Assembly: GCA_015680685.1 (NCBI GenBank)
Contig: MNCI01014642.1
Location: 103,957 to 131,767, forward strand
Length of the DNA: 27,811 bases
Reading direction: 5' to 3'
Source of the DNA: Gnetum montanum
Lineage: Eukaryota > Streptophyta > Gnetopsida > Gnetales > Gnetaceae
Below the pieces are notes generated by a model. That model did not search any database and was not told the DNA's origin. It worked only from the letters and a program-made list of their open reading frames with translations. Position numbers and translations under genes: made by a program. Shown here piece by piece: positions 1-9,170 of this stretch (positions are counted from its first letter, which is position 1; each line of letters starts with the position of its first letter).

Positions 1-1864
1 AGATGTGAGATAATTGGGCAACATCCCTTAGGATGGTCATAGTAGTAGACCTCACATCCACTATCATTGTCTGAATCAGAATTTATAGCCTCATCGGAGA
101 TAGGAATTTTCCCCTTACCCTTGTTATGTGCAGGGCTTAAGTTTCTTCGCTTGGTTTTGCCTTTGTCACTACCTTGTTCTACCTTAGACTCTTCTATGAT
201 TTTTAAGACTTTTTCTATTCTTGAGTCTAAGGAATCCCACATTTGGTCTACCTTAGCCGATACCTTAGTTGTTAACTTTTGGATCGACATGGTTTTCCAG
301 TTAACCAACTCTTCGAATGGTGACTCATCCTCCTTATCACAGAATTTCACTCCCTTCTTGCGAAGGGGGGGATCGTAGTTGTATTCTTCCACACTTTCTC
401 TCTTATGTAGCTCACCCTCTTCTTGCGCTACTTGTTCCAACAAACTTTCAACTTCATGGGCTCTCAGTTGGAAAAATCTCCCTTAGGCATAAGTCCCAAG
501 AGTTCTTCTCGTTTCATTCCTTAGCCCATCCATGATGTGGCGAAGTTGATCCTGCTTAGCATACCCATGGCCCGGGCAACGATGTAGTAGTGTATAGTAC
601 CGGGCCATGGTAGCATCCAAGGATTCATAAGCACCTTGTTTCCAGCCTTGGATCTGCTTACACAAATTGGACACTCTAGAGTATGTCTGATATTTGTTAT
701 TGAATAATTCAAGCATCATACTCCACCTCCTGATGGTTTCCAGTTCTAAGGACTGGTACCAGCTCTCTGCTTCTTTGATGAGTGTCCTTGGGAACAACTT
801 GAGCTTTTGCCACTCATTATCTATATTTTGTAAGGCACACACATCGTGGAATGCCTGTAAATGATGTTGAGGATCAGCGTTGTATCCCCCTTCAAAATGT
901 GGGATATTATTTATGTCCAAATGCTTGATCTTGCTATCTTTTAGATGCCTTGTGGAGATCCTAACTGCCTCTATGATATTTAGCATGCTTCAGGTTGTGA
1001 GTAGGGGTTCGTCATGATCATCCCTGTCATGACGTCTGTGATGTCTTCGTGGTGGTTCCCTATTCTCCCTACATCCTTGCCCTTGTCCTAACTCCTCTCG
1101 ACCTTCCTATTGAGGTCTTTCATCTTCCTTACTCTTACCCTCTCCGTTATGCTCACGATGGTTGCACCCAGATGTGGAAGGAGAGTGTGAATGATGAGAT
1201 GAAGGAGAAGAGGGAGGGGATCCATCACCATGGCGATGTTTCTTACCTTCTCTTCGGCTGCATCGGCTCCGATCGTTGTAATGATCTAAGTGTCTGTCCT
1301 TAGTGTGAGTGGTTGTTCCTGCTGTGAATTGTTGATGCTCACAAAGATCAGAGCTTGCAACATGTACAGTTGATCGAAGGCCCTGATGCCTAACCTCTTC
1401 ACCATTGTGAGGAGGAGGAACATCATTTTCTAAGAAACCCATTGTGAGGGGTTCTTTGTCTACTATTTCACTAAGGACATGGGGGACCTTGCCCTTCAAC
1501 AATGAATGCTGGCTCTCTTGCCTTTTGTCCTGAATACGTTGGGCATTTGTGGGATGATAATCCCTTGTGTCAAAGTTATCCAGAACATATTCCGCAAATA
1601 GTTCTTGCATGCCCATCTATGCTAAGGCATGGAAAAGCATGTCAGGGACTGATCGATCTGGGGGTAACACAATGTTTCCTGCAAATCTCTCCATTGCAAT
1701 TGTTCATCTTGGTGGAGAATAAAAGTAAAGTCAGTGACATACTCATCAGGATGAGTATATGTGACCTTAGATTGTTTAGGACATGGCTGGTCTAGGTTAT
1801 GCGTGTGATGCTGATTGTCTTTTGTATTATCCTTAGGTGAGTTAATTTTGTGAGAAGAAGCCAT
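1..1864 (-). pseudogene. gag: Athila-like Ty3/gypsy gag, broken, continues past window start
   Basis: Gag would form the element's virus-like particle. The start is the ATG at 1864-1862, in a good plant context (A at -3, G at +4), about 120 bp after the primer-binding site. The first ~55 codons read in one frame; around 1690-1710 the coherent frame shifts, and it then stays open to base 1 apart from stops at 1617-1619 (TAG), 1107-1109 (TAG), 990-992 (TGA) and 483-485 (TAA). In order it encodes an N-terminal part, a Ser/Arg/His-rich linker (~1110-1290), the Retrotrans_gag capsid-like domain (~530-950, with FEGGYNADPQHHLQAF, an AESWYQSL block and RCPGHG), then a charged coiled-coil tail (1-480). 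The RCPGHG and DGL motifs and the spacing resemble Athila Gag. A zinc knuckle, if present, is outside the window. The stops make it a pseudogene. Lineage is inferred; the gag identity is fairly sure. Confidence 0.82.
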
Positions 1865-1986
1865 TTTAATGGTGTGTTGTTTACCGTTATATATGTTCTT
1901 GATTAACTAATTAACCCAAAGGTTCGTTAAAGGTCACAACGATGTGAAAAAATTCCTAATGTTCTAATTGGCGTAAAAACACTTAG

Positions 1987-2004
1987 TCCCCAGCAACAAC
2001 GCCA
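1987..2004 (-). other. Primer-binding site, tRNA-Asp type
   Basis: On the minus strand the 18-mer is TGGCGTTGTTGCTGGGGA. The complement of the plant tRNA-Asp(GUC) 3' end is TGGCGCCGTTGCCGGGGA, so 15 of 18 positions match and all three differences are C-to-T on this strand. It sits one base inside the LTR end, as a primer-binding site should. tRNA-Asp priming is common in Athila and related Ty3/gypsy elements, which fits the neighbouring gag. Confidence 0.85.
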
Positions 2005-2430
2005 ATGATGAGTGGCGAGGTACCCCTACACTCAACCATATGAAACGAGCGTAGCATGCACGATCCGGTCGAACTCCACAGACTAAATGCCTAAACTCCC
2101 CATGGAACACTTGGGGTTAATCGTTTGTTTTCTTTCCAGACTTACTTGTTATTGTCACGGTGTATGGTTAAGTAAGTTTGAGGTATATGATTTTTTTGGT
2201 ATTTTATGGTTTTCTCCTATGCTAAGAGGTAAAGGATTGAGAGACTAAAGCTAATTCTAACTACAGCACTAAGTCCTAGCGTCAGAATCCGTTCCCACTT
2301 GCCGTACACACCCTGAACTGTGCAACTGTGGCTACCAAACACTAATCGTTACTAGGATTACCACACATAATGCACGTGCTCGAAGTGGTCGTACTGAGGC
2401 ACTTAACTAACCTAAGTGTGACAAGCATCT

Positions 2431-2606
2431 GATTCCTTGACTAGTTGTACACATCCATAGATGCTCGTAATCAAGTCGTACTTGTCCCACGTTCTAGGAG
2501 GAAAGGATGAGAGAAACTAATCGCGATGAATAGCCAATTCCTTGGCTAGCCGTACATGTTCATCAACGCTTGTAACCAAGTCATACTCATGCCGCGTTAC
2601 TAGGAA
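2431..2606. repeat. Imperfect tandem duplication inside the LTR
   Basis: Two related ~70-bp segments, 2431-2501 and 2536-2606, share ATTCCTTG-CTAG, CGTAC/TGTACA, TCAAGTC/CCAAGTC and a C-G-GTT-CTAGGA end. They probably arose by an old duplication within R-U5 and have since diverged. Confidence 0.6.
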
Positions 2607-2668
2607 AGTGATAAATAACATTAATTAAACCTATCCATGCACTGCAAGGTTTATCCACAAAGCTCGTC

Positions 2669-2674
2669 TTTATT
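2669..2674 (-). terminator. Possible LTR poly(A) signal
   Basis: AATAAA on the minus strand about 145 nt downstream of the predicted transcription start. The spacing suits an R-region polyadenylation signal, but a single hexamer in AT-rich DNA is weak evidence. Confidence 0.35.
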
Positions 2675-2841
2675 GCCGTACACAACTTGTGTTGAGGTAC
2701 AAAGATACTTGAATAAAGAACCATTCACTTGGGGGACTCCTACTGTTGGCACATGGAAAATATTCTATCTCTAGGATGATCAATTTGCCAGAGCTTCACT
2801 ACTTTATGTCTAGGATGTCAAATGAGGGAAGTGCTACCTCT

Positions 2842-2849
2842 TATTTATA
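2842..2849 (-). promoter_or_regulatory. LTR TATA box
   Basis: TATAAATA on the minus strand, a canonical plant TATA box, lying just downstream of the palindromic U3 repeats. Transcription would start near 2815 and run towards gag. Confidence 0.65.
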
Positions 2850-2865
2850 GATTTGGCGACGGACC

Positions 2866-2975
2866 GCGATATCACGTACACGATATCGCAAGGAACGATG
2901 CGATATCACGTACGCGATATTGCAAGGGATGCGATATCGTGTTGGACGCGATATCGCGTATGCAATATCGCAGCT
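2866..2975. repeat. U3 array of CGATATCG palindromes
   Basis: About seven copies of CGATATCG or a one-base variant occur in 110 bp. They are arranged as pairs joined by CACGTAC-like linkers and repeat at about 31-34 bp. The array lies immediately upstream of the LTR TATA box on the minus strand, the usual place for retrotransposon enhancer repeats. Enhancer function is inferred from position only. Confidence 0.75.
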
Positions 2976-2996
2976 TGTGCAATTCACATCTCATCA

Positions 2997-3681
2997 ACAA
3001 TGGAATGCAAAAGTGAGTGTAGAAACAAGGGCCTTCCAAATGTGAATGAAGGGAAGTGCATGCTATGACGTCTCCCTAGAGCACGCGTTGGAGAATGGTA
3101 GGAGGCACCATCTGCCTGGTAGGCCATTACACTATCTTCATGTGTATTCTTTTACTGTGTTGTGTGTTGTTGTTTTTTTTAAAGAAATGGGGCAATCTAC
3201 CAAGTGGGTATTGCTATTGTCACCACATCCTCTATAGCCATGGTGCCTTGGTTGTCACAGCCACTACAGCTACTATGTTGTGGTTGTTGCCACTATGGCT
3301 GCAGCTACCACCCTAGTTTCTACTCCATGGTCACTGCTGCCACCATCATAGCTGCTGCCATAGTCATTATGCCATGGTTGTAACTACCATTACCATGGCT
3401 GGGAGTGATGCACAATTTCCTTCTTATCTCTTTCATTTTATGTAGAGGTAATGGCAAGGGTATCTCATGTGGTGGTACATAATGAGGGTTTTACACATCC
3501 TATGTAGCATAACGCACGGGGGAGGGTTTTTATTTTTTTTATGTGTTCCACATGGTGGAACAAGGCAAGGGCTTTGTAAGTGTCCTGTGTCTACTCTCAG
3601 GACATGTCATCCCTAGTAGTGTAACTGGCAAGCTAGAAATGTTTGACTATCTATGTCACTACAGTCTCTGGGAATGTGACG
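2997..3681. other. No gene; cryptically simple GCC/CCA-rich DNA
   Basis: From about 3225 to 3410 the sequence is built of shuffled CCATGG, GCTGCC, CAGCTAC and TTGTTGCC triplets. Short frames across it have no recognisable motif and no coding character. The surrounding bases show nothing identifiable. The style resembles the outer flanks of the inverted-repeat arms further along. Confidence 0.5.
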
Positions 3682-3832
3682 CTTGCTATGCTACACGGGA
3701 CGTAGCCGCTATGTTGCACAGGATTTAGTTGCTATGCTACATGAGGTGTAGCTGCTACACTACATGGCACATAGCTGCTACGCTACACAGGGCATAGCTA
3801 CTATGCTACATGGCACATAGCTGCTACGTGGG
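3682..3832. repeat. 23-bp tandem array, about 6.5 copies
   Basis: Consecutive units of 23-24 bp start at 3682, 3706, 3729, 3752, 3775, 3798 and 3821 (partial). The consensus is near CTGCTATGCTACATGGCACATAG. The most similar neighbours are units 4-6. This is a minisatellite with no coding role that I can see. Confidence 0.85.
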
Positions 3833-3852
3833 ATGCTATAGGGGTAGGATGA

Positions 3853-4035
3853 ACACTTAGAAATTTTTTTTGGTTTGATTGCTTATTCTATAGTTTTCAT
3901 GCTCCATACTTAGAAAATTTTTTATAGAAAATTGCTACGCTTTATAGAAATGTCATTGACACTTAGAGAAATTTTACATAGGAAATTGTCACATTCTATG
4001 AGAGCATAACCAACACTTAGAAAAAAATTTTAAAT
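3853..4035. repeat. AT-rich direct repeats of about 52 bp
   Basis: The motif (C)ACTTAGAAAATTTT recurs at about 3853, 3906, 3959 and 4012, each time followed by an A/T run and a TATAGAAA- or CATAGGAAA-like stretch. Spacing is about 52-53 bp. The units are strongly diverged. Confidence 0.65.
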
Positions 4036-4795
4036 ACATTATTTTTTTTGTTTTTCTTTTTAAGAAAATTACCCTTACTATGTACTAACATCTTCATTGT
4101 GAACTGTAGGGTTATGTTGAAGCTAATCCTGATCGTAGTTGACTTGGTAGGGATTCCATGCTGTATAATCGTCCTTGTACCCAATGTCCTTGCACCCCAT
4201 GCACAAGTAGGAAACCAGGTAATTTGGTTCAGGGAGGGTTCCCAAGAATTCTTAGAGTTCCTGCTTCATCACTTTAGTGTGATGATATGGTTGCATTTGT
4301 CTGCTGAAACATTAGGCATATTGGTTGAAATGTTACTACCTGGAGTGAATTGAGGTATCTTAAAATTCATGACAGATGGATCTACTAAGGGGGAAGGGGC
4401 AGGGGGCTCAAGTCAACATCCAAAAGACTTAAGACTTTTGTCTTGGATTTGGATAGTGCCAAAGTTTAAATGCTACCACAAATATAACACCTTGTTCGTT
4501 GCTCACCATATGGGCACAGTCTTCCAAAACCCACATGGAACCATCTACTGTGCTAGTGGGTGAGTCTTGTTAAGATGATTAGACATCTTATTTTGTTTGT
4601 ATTTTATGATTTTAAGTGCTTATTATGTTTTATTAGTTGTTATATTTTTTATCGATAAAGACTATCTTCATGATAGAGAGGGGGCATTAGCCTTGGCCCA
4701 AAAGACCCTACAAGAGTTCTCCTCCACTAAGAACATGCATGCTGGTGTTATAGAGCAACTTGGAAATGTTGAAGGAAAAAACTTTTCACAATCTC
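4036..4795. other. No recognisable gene
   Basis: Short open stretches on the plus strand have no motif I recognise. The integrase remnant that starts just after this lacks its catalytic core here, so this segment probably replaced or was inserted into the upstream part of that element. Confidence 0.4.
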
Positions 4796-5529
4796 AATGT
4801 TGCCCAAATAGGTGGGAAAACTTGTTGTGTCATGTTGAATTTTCATATAATAATTCTTTTCATGTTTCAATTGGCAAAAGTCCATTTGAGATGAATTATG
4901 GATTTTATCCAAAGATGGTGGACACTTTAATGAGCTTTGATTGTGTAGATTAACTTAGTTTTTATTTTGTGCAAGAGATGAGGGATCTCCATGTACAAGT
5001 AAAATAAAATCTTCGGAAGAATGTTGAAGAGAGAGCCCTCAAGAGGAATTCAAGAAAGTGGAAGTCTAATTTTGCTATTGGTGACTTGGTTTGGATACAC
5101 TTGAAGAAGAAGCAGTTGAGAGGTGTTAACTTCTCTAAATTAAAAGCAAAGAAGATGGGGCCTTTCAAAATCAAGGCTATAATTAATGATAATACTTTTC
5201 AGATTGATTTACCAAATGATGTTGGTATGTATTTTGTATTTGATGTTTTAGATCTTGTGTACTATCATGGACTAGCTAATGAGAAGACCATACAAGATAG
5301 CATTGATGAGTTGAAGGGGACTATTAATTAGTCCATGCCTTCAATGGAGAGGAAGACAATTGTACTCAAGTAGAGGAAACCTTCTATCACTTGGGGAGTT
5401 AAGAGGCATGAATACTTGATCCATTGGGAGGATTAATCCATTGCTGATGTTGTATGGATTCATAAAACCAAACTTGTTAAGTTAAGAATGACTTCTGCCT
5501 TTCCTTGTTTACATGAGTTCACATTTTGA
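4796..5529 (+). pseudogene. Ty3/gypsy integrase C-terminal remnant with possible chromodomain
   Basis: Integrase would insert the element's cDNA into the genome. The first block (4812-4953) shows RWENLLCHVEFSYNNS and SPFEMNYGF, the end of the Ty3/gypsy integrase core with its usual SYN and PFE-YGF motifs. After a stop, the second block (5020-5331) has GDLVW and then KMGPFKIK, IDLPND and DVLDL, the GPY/F module. After another stop, 5395-5500 reads KRHEYLIHWED and then VVWIHKTKL, resembling a chromodomain tail (YLVKW...W). The zinc finger and the D-D-E catalytic residues are missing. A polypurine tract follows directly, so this is the 3' end of pol. A chromovirus-like origin is likely but depends on the weak chromodomain match. 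Confidence 0.8.
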
Positions 5530-5541
5530 GGGGTGGGAGAG
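5528..5541 (+). other. Polypurine tract
   Basis: GAGGGGTGGGAGAG lies a few bases after the end of the integrase reading frame and 4 nt before a TG that starts LTR-like sequence. It would prime plus-strand synthesis. Confidence 0.7.
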
Positions 5542-5545
5542 TTGG

Positions 5546-6652
5546 TGTAGGAACACCTCTTTCGATTTCCTTGTGTTTTTCCTACAAGTTGTTTTTATAG
5601 GTTTTGTACTTAAAGAAGACTCAGACATGTGTGTCCAATTTTTGTGTGTCTTCTTTTGTTAATTTCTGATGATGATGATTCTTGGATGTTTTGGCATGTT
5701 TGGAGGTGTTTTTGGCTCATTTTGATAAGTTTAGGAGGTTCCAAGATCTATGGGGACTTTTTGGAAGGTATTTGGAGGCTCTAGGCATCAAAATAAGCAT
5801 TTTTATTTTTGGAACCTATAGGATATATGTCTTCCCAAAATGATAGATGTTTTAATTGAAGTGTAGACATCCCAAGCTATAGAGTAGATGTCTACTAAAG
5901 ATAATAGATGTCTCTCTTGAAAGTAGGGTTTTCATAGTAGATAGCTACATGAAACTAGATACATTTATGTTGGTGAGGGAAAAAAGCTCCAATGTGACAT
6001 TTCAATTGGGAAAGATTCAAAAGACTCCACATCCTTGTCAAAAACATCTAGAAAGGAAAATAGGAAGCTTCCTAGGATTTGTGATCTTTATAATTATTTA
6101 TGTATCCTTCCATGAGAAAAGAGGAGAGATGGTATGCAAGGAGAGAGCTTTTATGTAGTAAGAGTGAGAGAAAACACTCTTGAGAGTGGAAAGATTAGTA
6201 AGAGAGTATGGGTTAGCACATTGTGTAAGTGCAATTGGTGATTTCAACTTCAGGATTAGCTTGTGGTATTTTGTTCTATGCGTTGTATTCTCTTGTATCT
6301 TACTTGTGAGATGAGATCTTAGTTCTAAGTTGTGGAAGATATTTCTATTGGTTGTGTCTTGCATTGAGAATAATTATTTTGTGATTGTAGAGACTCATGA
6401 TTTGCAATATTTTTTGAGTATGATAGGTTTTTGGATGCTTGTGGATTGTGTGAATCCTATTGTAATCTTCTAATAATTTATTTGAAGATAGGCAGTTTTC
6501 TTGATTTCTAGTAAATGAATTTCTTTGCATAATATCTGGATTTAGTCCATTGAAGGTGATTTATTTGTGAGAATACAATTGTAAGCCTTAAAAACCCAAG
6601 AGCTTAAAGAATATCCTTTGAATTTGATGTAGATGGTAGGATGTGCTCTACA
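5546..6652 (+). mobile_element. 3' LTR of the Ty3/gypsy remnant, end uncertain
   Basis: The LTR start, TGTAGGAACACC, is placed by the polypurine tract and is fairly secure. The end is a guess: CTACA at 6648-6652 is the reverse complement of TGTAG and gives an 1107-bp LTR, but other CTACA sites exist (for example near 6734). No coding sequence is visible inside. The upstream LTR is not present in the window. Confidence 0.5.
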
Positions 6653-7397
6653 ACTAGATCTGTACTTGAATATCCCAAATGATATACTCTTGAACTAAGT
6701 TTGCCACAACTTCTCTCTATTACAATGATCTACATTGAGGGAGAAATGTTTATGGACTGTTGAGTATCTGCACTACTTTGAAAGTATCAAGTTTGGCCTA
6801 AATGAAATGGTTGAAAATTTTCTCCTCCACATACATGGTTTAGACATGTTTGTCCTTGGATACCTTGTGAAGTGAACATTCCTATTTCTTATGTTCCCAT
6901 TCTCCTCCACATTTGAATCACTGTAGTTTGGATGAGCTACTACCTTGAATTCATAGAATTCAGGAACAAATGATGTGGAATATATAAGCATAAGGTAATC
7001 ATACTAACTTAATTGATGAAAAACAAATATCATGGAAAAACACTAGTCTAATTCATTTGAGCTATGGACAAATGTTAATGGACATCCATGTCTTCTTGTA
7101 AGTGAACCACAAATCCTAGAAATTACATTTGATAAGATAGAGTACATAGCAATGATTAAAGATTGCATTAGATCCCACATTAAGGTGTGGGAAAAGGTGA
7201 TATAAGGTCTTTAGGAAAATGATAAGCAAGAGTTGAATGAAAAAATAAATTAATATAAAACTATTTTAGAAAATTTAGAATATTTCTAGAAGAGAGTATT
7301 ATGTAGGGATAATATTATGGAGCATTTCTAGCTATGAACTATTTAGCTAGATATTGTGAGTCTAGGAGTAGACATTGAAGAAACACAAGGGGAGGAA
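6653..7397. other. No recognisable gene, AT-rich
   Basis: Neither strand has a coding stretch with a motif I recognise. The block ends at a single N (7398). Confidence 0.4.
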
Positions 7398-7398
7398 N

Positions 7399-7784
7399 CA
7401 AAAATAAGGAAAGTACAAGGAGATTTTGTTATATTCACATATCATTCTATTCATACCTAATTATATTCATATAATAATCATTAGCATTTTCTTTCTTTGA
7501 TTGCCACAACATGTCTTTGTCTATCAATTTTGTTTTCTAATTTAGTCTTACCTTTTTTTCAGCTTCTTTTTTGCTCATCCATGCATAAACAACTGAACTA
7601 GGTTCCACTATTCTAACCTCATTATTTCTCAGATATATATTCATTCATAATCTATCCATTTATTCAGATATATATTCATTCATAATCCATCCATTGGTAT
7701 GTCTTTTATAATGTCATCCCTTGATTCAATATTTTTTTCTCTACCACCCATATAATGTCTTCTTCATTTCCATCCCCTAGCCTA
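7399..7784. other. Block between two Ns, probably a misoriented contig
   Basis: The block is bounded by single Ns at 7398 and 7785. Its first 131 bases (7399-7529) are the exact reverse complement of the first 131 bases after the second N (7786-7916). If the block is flipped, its end becomes an exact 131-bp overlap with the start of the next sequence. That is what two overlapping assembly contigs look like when one is placed backwards. No gene is present. Confidence 0.75.
7629..7698. repeat. 35-bp tandem duplication
   Basis: Two adjacent 35-bp units, 7629-7663 and 7664-7698, start with TCAGATATATATTCATTCAT and differ at only a few positions near their ends. They lie inside the probably misoriented block. 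Confidence 0.8.
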
Positions 7785-7785
7785 N

Positions 7786-7916
7786 AATTGATAGACAAAG
7801 ACATGTTGTGGCAATCAAAGAAAGAAAATGCTAATGATTATTATATGAATATAATTAGGTATGAATAGAATGATATGTGAATATAACAAAATCTCCTTGT
7901 ACTTTCCTTATTTTTG
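7786..7916. repeat. Exact 131-bp inverted copy of 7399-7529
   Basis: Every base matches the reverse complement of 7399-7529, and each copy begins at the base next to an N. A biological inverted repeat this perfect is unlikely among such decayed neighbours; an assembly cause is favoured. Confidence 0.85.
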
Positions 7917-8202
7917 ATTAAAAGGAATATTTTGTTAGAAAGGATTAGACTAACTATATTGAAGTTTCTATTAATATGTTCTTCATAATATATAAGTATT
8001 TCCTTTTTAGTATGAATGAAAATAGTGGAATGATAAAAATTTATTATTCTCAATTTAAACAATGTAGTAATTTGAACATATATTTTCATGTATGAAGAGA
8101 TTTTTACTCATTGATAAAAACTTTAATAATTTTAAAAATTTTAAAAGTAAAGGTATATTCCAAATATAACAAAAATATCCCTATAAAAATATTGATCCAT
8201 AG

Positions 8203-9087
8203 AGTGAAGAGGAAGACCTAGTAATCTCAATGGAAGAGCTCTCTAAAACTTTGTCAACTCTAATTACAAACTTGAAGAAAGTTACTAGAAAGAAGATTTC
8301 TACACTAAAGGGTTTCATGAAAAGAAGAGAGCTAAAAAATCACTAGCTTAAAGAAGAGAATGCTAGATTAGCAAAATGAAATAAAGAGCTCAAGATTAAG
8401 AAGGAGATCAAAGAATCAATCATTAAAGATAAAGTGTATTAGATTAAAAGCAAGAAAGAGTTGAACCAAAGGATGTAGTAAGAGCTTGAAGAGGCAAAGT
8501 TAAAATCTAGGATTAATTTGTCTTTCATTCAGAACATTAGATTCTATGATCTTATGGCATAACTAAAAGATCTAAAAGCTAAATTTTCTTTAATCCAAGA
8601 AAAATTCAGCTATGTTAAAGCTCAAGGTCCTGCTTATGACTATGTTCTAGGTAAAGGAAAAATTCTAGAAGATAAAGCTAGAGGGTTGAGAAGGAAGTTA
8701 TCACTAATTGAGGTGGAGTTATTAGATGGGATAATGATTGTAGCAGTGAAGGCTATTGGGGAGGCTCATAAATCCAAAATAACATTTGAAGATAAAATGA
8801 TTAAATTTAGTGAGTATAAGGAAAAGATGAAAAAAAATAGTTTAAGTGATAACAAAATCTAATATCATTGAGCACAACACTAAATATATCATAGCCAAAG
8901 TTAAGAATCCAAATAAAGGCTCATGGAATGAAGTGTTCAAAGTTATCTTTGAATTTGGTAAACTCCACAAGTAGCTTGAGTTCGGTAATTAGTTATTCAA
9001 TAAAATGAATTTGGTCTAGTATCTTGAAGCATTGGGCTCTTGTGAGGATACGATCAAAAAATTATTTTTCCAATTTTCAGTCAATTA
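8203..9087 (+). pseudogene. Coiled-coil protein pseudogene, function unknown
   Basis: One frame runs from 8203 (SEEEDL just before an ATG at 8230) to a stop at 8860-8862. The coding pattern continues in another frame to about 9087, for roughly 295 codons. It is highly charged, with heptad-like runs such as LKEEN, KNKELKIKKEI and QELEEAKLK, so a long coiled coil is predicted. Six or so stops interrupt the first part (TAG, TGA, TAG, TAG-TAA, TAA), mostly where Gln or Arg would suit the heptads. The second part begins NIIEHNTKYIIAKVKNP. Candidates are the coiled-coil region of a copia-type Gag, an extra ORF of an LTR element, or a decayed host gene. A purine-rich tract at 9153-9170 slightly favours a retrotransposon. 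I cannot assign a function. Confidence 0.6.
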
Positions 9088-9152
9088 ATCTTGAATTTGT
9101 TATAACTAATTTATGCCTCAAAACCTATAATGGGTTGAGACATGTTAATTAT

Positions 9153-9170
9153 AAAGGGGAGAGGTGAGGG
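9153..9170 (+). other. Possible polypurine tract
   Basis: AAAGGGGAGAGGTGAGGG is an 18-base purine-rich run 65 bases after the coiled-coil pseudogene. A clear LTR start does not follow, so a polypurine-tract role is only suggested. Confidence 0.3.

Larger units (their letters stand above)
2006..2996 (-). mobile_element. 5' LTR of the Athila-like element
   Basis: The LTR is bounded by a perfect 7-bp inverted terminal repeat, TGATGAG at 2006-2012 and CTCATCA at 2990-2996, and has the primer-binding site one base from its 3' end. Length is 991 bp. Read on the minus strand it has a short U3 with CGATATCG palindromes, a TATA box about 147 nt from the LTR start, a possible poly(A) signal, and a long R-U5 with an internal duplication. 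ACAAT (2997-3001) follows the LTR, but the matching target-site copy would lie at the far end of the element, outside the window. Confidence 0.82.

Noticed and set aside
67-1303. Plus-strand open frames at 67-378 and 1049-1303
   Set aside because: They lie opposite the gag reading frame and show no motifs; gag on the minus strand explains the openness.
4048-4563. Two plus-strand open frames of 101 and 64 codons
   Set aside because: No recognisable motif, no coding bias and no homologous-looking neighbour; treated as chance.
7399-7916. MITE or hairpin from the perfect inverted repeat
   Set aside because: Both copies start exactly at a single N and match without error, which fits a misplaced contig better.
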